8,162 bases of DNA, from NCBI RefSeq assembly GCF_014359955.1, contig NZ_JACIYL010000124.1:1-8162 (forward strand), in the 5' to 3' direction. The notes under the pieces are model-generated. The model saw only the letters and a list, made by a program, of their open reading frames with translations, searched no databases and was not told the DNA's origin. Shown here in pieces: positions 6,722 through 8,162 of this stretch. The translations under genes and the position numbers were made by a program. Source of the stretch: Thermogutta sp. (GTDB lineage Bacteria; Planctomycetota; Planctomycetia; Pirellulales; Thermoguttaceae). The stretch's first letter is position 1; every line of letters starts with the position of its first letter.

Positions 6722-7103
6722 CGTTCGATTCCCTCGCGTTTGAAAACGATTGTGTTGACCAATAGGGTAACCGTCGCCGGGATAATGGCCACCCGCCGTC
6801 TCAGGGGACGGGGAGTTTAGCAAAAGCCCCGTGCCGACCGGAAGACCGAATTTCAGCGGCCGTCATTGGGGAATAATTTTGGCGAGTGACGTGATATAAC
6901 ACTTAAGTGGTACCTTCCTGTGCCATGCATGAAACGTGTTCTCGCGGGGTTTTGCAGTCCTAAACGCACGTGCGCGGGTAAACCGGGGCGCAATTCTCAT
7001 AAATGAACCGGCCGCGGAGATCAGGTGTTCCAGGGTCGAGGGGCGCCGGACCCCGACCCGAGTCACCAATGCTTGGTGAGTTCCTTAGGTTAGGGAGGTT
7101 TCT
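6722..7103. promoter_or_regulatory. Divergent intergenic region between the three-gene operon and the EF-hand gene
   Basis: This stretch must hold the promoters of both the leftward operon and the rightward EF-hand gene, and no gene is seen in it. Two perfect 10-bp palindromes are visible, CACTTAAGTG (6900-6909) and CGCACGTGCG (6965-6974), and either could be an operator. A rightward -10-like TATAAC (6894-6899) has no good -35; transcription from it would give a leader of roughly 200 nt. The right end carries two stem-loops next to the EF-hand start (annotated separately). No T-rich terminator is present. Confidence 0.4.
7033..7079 (+). promoter_or_regulatory. Tandem stem-loops in the leader of the EF-hand gene
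   Basis: Two hairpins follow each other with three bases between. The first pairs GGGTCG plus GGG (7033-7038, 7040-7042) with CCC plus CGACCC (7051-7059): nine G-C-rich pairs, one bulged A at 7039 and an 8-base loop. The second pairs TCACCAA (7063-7069) with TTGGTGA (7073-7079) perfectly around a 3-base loop. The ribosome site AGGGAGG (7092-7098) begins 12 bases later and stays unpaired. No T-run follows, so these are not terminators. They could stabilise the mRNA, set translation, or (second one) be a protein-binding palindrome. The role is inferred. Confidence 0.5.
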
Positions 7104-7652
7104 ATGAGAGTCGCACGCGTCATGCTGGTTGCGGTGGTGTGCTTGCTGATGGTATCGGGGGTGGCCTGGGCTGAGGCTGGTAAAAAGGCGAAAAAGCCCA
7201 GAGCGGAAGGTAAGAAGCCCAAGGCTCCGCTCACGGTGGAAGAAATGTGGGATCAGGTGGACACCAACAAAGACGGGACGGTGGAGCTTTCGGAACTCCT
7301 CGCGTTGAAAGCACTCAAGGGCGACGAAGCCCGAGCAAAGAAACTCTTGGAAGCGTGGGATGCCAACAAAGATGGCAAGGTGACCAAGGAGGAATTCAAG
7401 GAATATGTGGCCAAGCAGGAAGAGGCCCGCAAGAAAATGTTTTCCAAACTTGACACCAATGGTGATGGTGTTCTCACTGTGGACGAACTCAAGGGCCTCA
7501 AACACCTCGGTGGTGACGAGGCAAAAGCGAAGGCCATGCTGGAACACCTGGATGACAACAAAGACGGCAAGGTGACTGTGGAGGAGTTCGCGCGGGTGCG
7601 CAATCTGCTCCAGGCGCCGGCGCAGACCAGGGGTGCCCGAAAGCAAAAGTAG
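7104..7652 (+). CDS. Secreted four-EF-hand calcium-binding protein
   Basis: This 182-residue protein has a signal peptide (hydrophobic 5-20, likely cleavage after AWA at 23), then a lysine-rich linker (about 26-42), then four canonical EF-hand loops: DTNKDGTVELSE (53-64), DANKDGKVTKEE (86-97), DTNGDGVLTVDE (117-128) and DDNKDGKVTVEE (150-161). In each, loop positions 1, 3, 5 and 12 carry D, N, D and E, so all four should bind Ca2+. The two pairs are internally repeated: the spacing within each pair is 33 residues and the offset between pairs is 64, with similar G-D-E-A-(R/K)-A-K helices between loops, indicating duplication of an EF-hand pair. The tail (from about 171) is basic. AGGGAGG five bases before the ATG is a strong ribosome site. 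The gene is monocistronic: its own leader and terminator flank it. Such proteins are abundant in planctomycetes, but the specific role (calcium storage, matrix or sensing) is unknown. Confidence 0.9.
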   Translation: MRVARVMLVAVVCLLMVSGVAWAEAGKKAKKPRAEGKKPKAPLTVEEMWDQVDTNKDGTVELSELLALKALKGDEARAKKLLEAWDANKDGKVTKEEFKEYVAKQEEARKKMFSKLDTNGDGVLTVDELKGLKHLGGDEAKAKAMLEHLDDNKDGKVTVEEFARVRNLLQAPAQTRGARKQK

Positions 7653-7680
7653 TCGTCGCAACGCCGCACTGAGTGACTAT

Positions 7681-7707
7681 TCTTCTGTCCACGGTCAGGA
7701 CAGAGGA
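7681..7707 (+). other. Stem-loop upstream of the terminator
   Basis: TCTGTCC (7684-7690) pairs perfectly with GGACAGA (7698-7704) around a 7-base loop. The stem extends outward by three more pairs, one of them a G-U wobble. It lies 28 bp past the EF-hand stop codon and 20 bp before the terminator hairpin. With no T-run of its own, it is more likely an mRNA 3'-end stabilising structure than a terminator. Confidence 0.5.
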
Positions 7708-7726
7708 AATGTTTCCACGACAATGG

Positions 7727-7754
7727 CCCTCCTCAAATCGAGGAGGGTTTTTTT
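7727..7754 (+). terminator. Intrinsic terminator of the EF-hand gene
   Basis: CCCTCCTC (7727-7734) and GAGGAGGG (7740-7747) form a perfect 8-bp stem with a 5-base AAATC loop, directly followed by seven T (7748-7754). This is a textbook Rho-independent terminator for rightward transcription and lies 75 bp after the EF-hand stop. The leftward direction lacks a T-run after the stem, so it acts one way only. Confidence 0.95.
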
Positions 7755-8023
7755 ACGATTCCCCGCTGCCGATAGATAAGGCTGAAACGCGCCCGAGTTT
7801 TCGGGCCCCGCGTTCGACAGGGAAGACCCATGACGTTTTACTACCTCCGGCGACGCAGCCGTTGGCCAGAGAAAGGCCGCGGAAAATAGGTTCCCGTCAG
7901 AGGAACAGGGTCAGACGGCGAGATCAGTGCTCCGTTGCAAAGGGGTTTATGATGCGGCGGGGCTGGGGACCGCTGGAGCCGGAGCGTACTGCTACCCTGC
8001 CATGGTGGCCGAGTTCCGCGGAG

Positions 8024-8045
8024 ACCGCGGCCTGACCGCGGCCTG
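8024..8045. repeat. Perfect 11-bp tandem duplication
   Basis: ACCGCGGCCTG occurs twice in direct succession (8024-8034 and 8035-8045), and a third CCGCGG lies just upstream at 8016-8021. Because 11 is not a multiple of three, gain or loss of a copy would shift any reading frame through here. It is probably a replication-slippage product in GC-rich DNA. Confidence 0.8.
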
Positions 8046-8102
8046 GCGCGCTGCTCTCATCGTGCGCGGCAAATGGATTGATTACGAGAACGGGCGGTAA
8101 AG

Positions 8103-8152
8103 CCTGACGGTGGTGATCAGACTTTTTCGTTCTTGCCCGGGTCGCCGTCAGG
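8103..8152. repeat. 8-bp inverted repeat with 34-bp spacer
   Basis: CCTGACGG (8103-8110) and CCGTCAGG (8145-8152) are perfect inverted copies, beginning two bases after the TAA of the unassigned frame. The spacer holds a run of five T (8123-8127) that is not positioned as a terminator tract. It could be a folded RNA end, a short mobile-element relic or chance; the window ends ten bases later, so the context is cut. Confidence 0.5.
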
Positions 8153-8162
8153 GCATTCCCCG

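Larger units (their letters stand above)
7755..8162 (+). other. Gene-poor end region with one unassigned coding-like frame (7927-8100)
   Basis: No gene can be named in the last ~400 bp. One plus-strand frame is open from 7834 to a TAA at 8098-8100. From a GTG at 7927 it would encode 57 residues, with a tail reading LTAAWRAALIVRGKWIDYE and then NGR, which looks more protein-like than chance. From an ATG at 8002 only 32 residues remain. No good ribosome site precedes either start. The frame could be a small gene, the decayed end of a larger gene, or chance. It carries a tandem 11-bp duplication (8024-8045) and is followed by an 8-bp inverted repeat (8103-8110 and 8145-8152). It follows the EF-hand terminator, so it would need its own promoter; none is clear. 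Confidence 0.25.

Noticed and set aside
7033..7059. GC-rich hairpin considered as an intrinsic terminator
   Set aside because: No T-run follows on either strand, and no rightward gene ends upstream of it.
6960..7661. 233-codon open frame on the minus strand opposite the EF-hand gene
   Set aside because: It is antisense to a gene with signal peptide, four EF-hands, ribosome site and terminator, and its own product shows no recognisable domain. Long antisense frames are expected in this codon usage.
7673..8035. 120-codon plus-strand open frame behind the EF-hand gene
   Set aside because: It runs straight through the intrinsic terminator at 7727-7754, has no ribosome site, and its composition is rich in R, P and T with no domain pattern.
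8103..8152. Inverted repeat considered as terminal repeats of an insertion sequence or as a tRNA/small structured RNA
   Set aside because: The spacer is only 34 bp, no transposase or target duplication is visible, and no cloverleaf or known RNA motif fits.
1..8162. CRISPR arrays, rRNA, tRNA, phage or insertion-sequence genes
   Set aside because: No regularly spaced repeats, cloverleaf patterns, transposase or phage motifs were seen on either strand by reading.

Overview
The window looks like chromosomal DNA of a planctomycete, probably Pirellulales or a Thermogutta-like lineage. The grounds are moderate-to-high GC, weak or absent Shine-Dalgarno sites at several clear starts, short mixed-strand transcription units, a secreted DUF4832 protein, a signal-peptide EF-hand protein, and a membrane alkaline-phosphatase-superfamily protein beside a kinase-like/methyltransferase fusion. 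The taxon is inferred from gene content only; no rRNA or marker gene is present.

Layout, left to right. (1) The N-terminus of a glycerate 2-kinase (MOFRL/DUF4147 type) runs off the left edge on the minus strand. (2) After a ~370-bp divergent intergenic region, a secreted DUF4832-type putative glycoside-hydrolase-like protein lies on the plus strand. (3) It converges, with a 15-bp gap and no terminator, on a NifS/IscS-class cysteine desulfurase on the minus strand. (4) Further right, three minus-strand genes form a likely operon, read from right to left: a 73-aa membrane miniprotein with a YIDPGSG motif, a 480-aa fusion of a kinase-like domain with a SAM methyltransferase, and a 531-aa five-helix membrane protein with an external sulfatase/alkaline-phosphatase-fold domain. 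(5) After a 382-bp divergent region, a secreted protein with four EF-hands lies on the plus strand, with two stem-loops in its leader and a textbook intrinsic terminator behind it. (6) The last ~400 bp hold no gene that can be identified with confidence. They contain one coding-like open frame that ends in a clean stop, an 11-bp tandem duplication, and an 8-bp inverted repeat.

How the genes may work together. The three-gene operon is the most interesting part. A tiny membrane anchor, a kinase-like/methyltransferase protein in the cytoplasm and an AP-superfamily enzyme outside the membrane suggest modification of an envelope lipid or glycan, but the substrate cannot be read from the sequence. 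The other genes look like independent functions: carbohydrate breakdown (DUF4832), three-carbon acid metabolism (glycerate kinase), sulfur mobilisation (cysteine desulfurase) and extracytoplasmic calcium binding (EF-hand protein). No rRNA, tRNA, CRISPR array or recognisable insertion sequence was seen.
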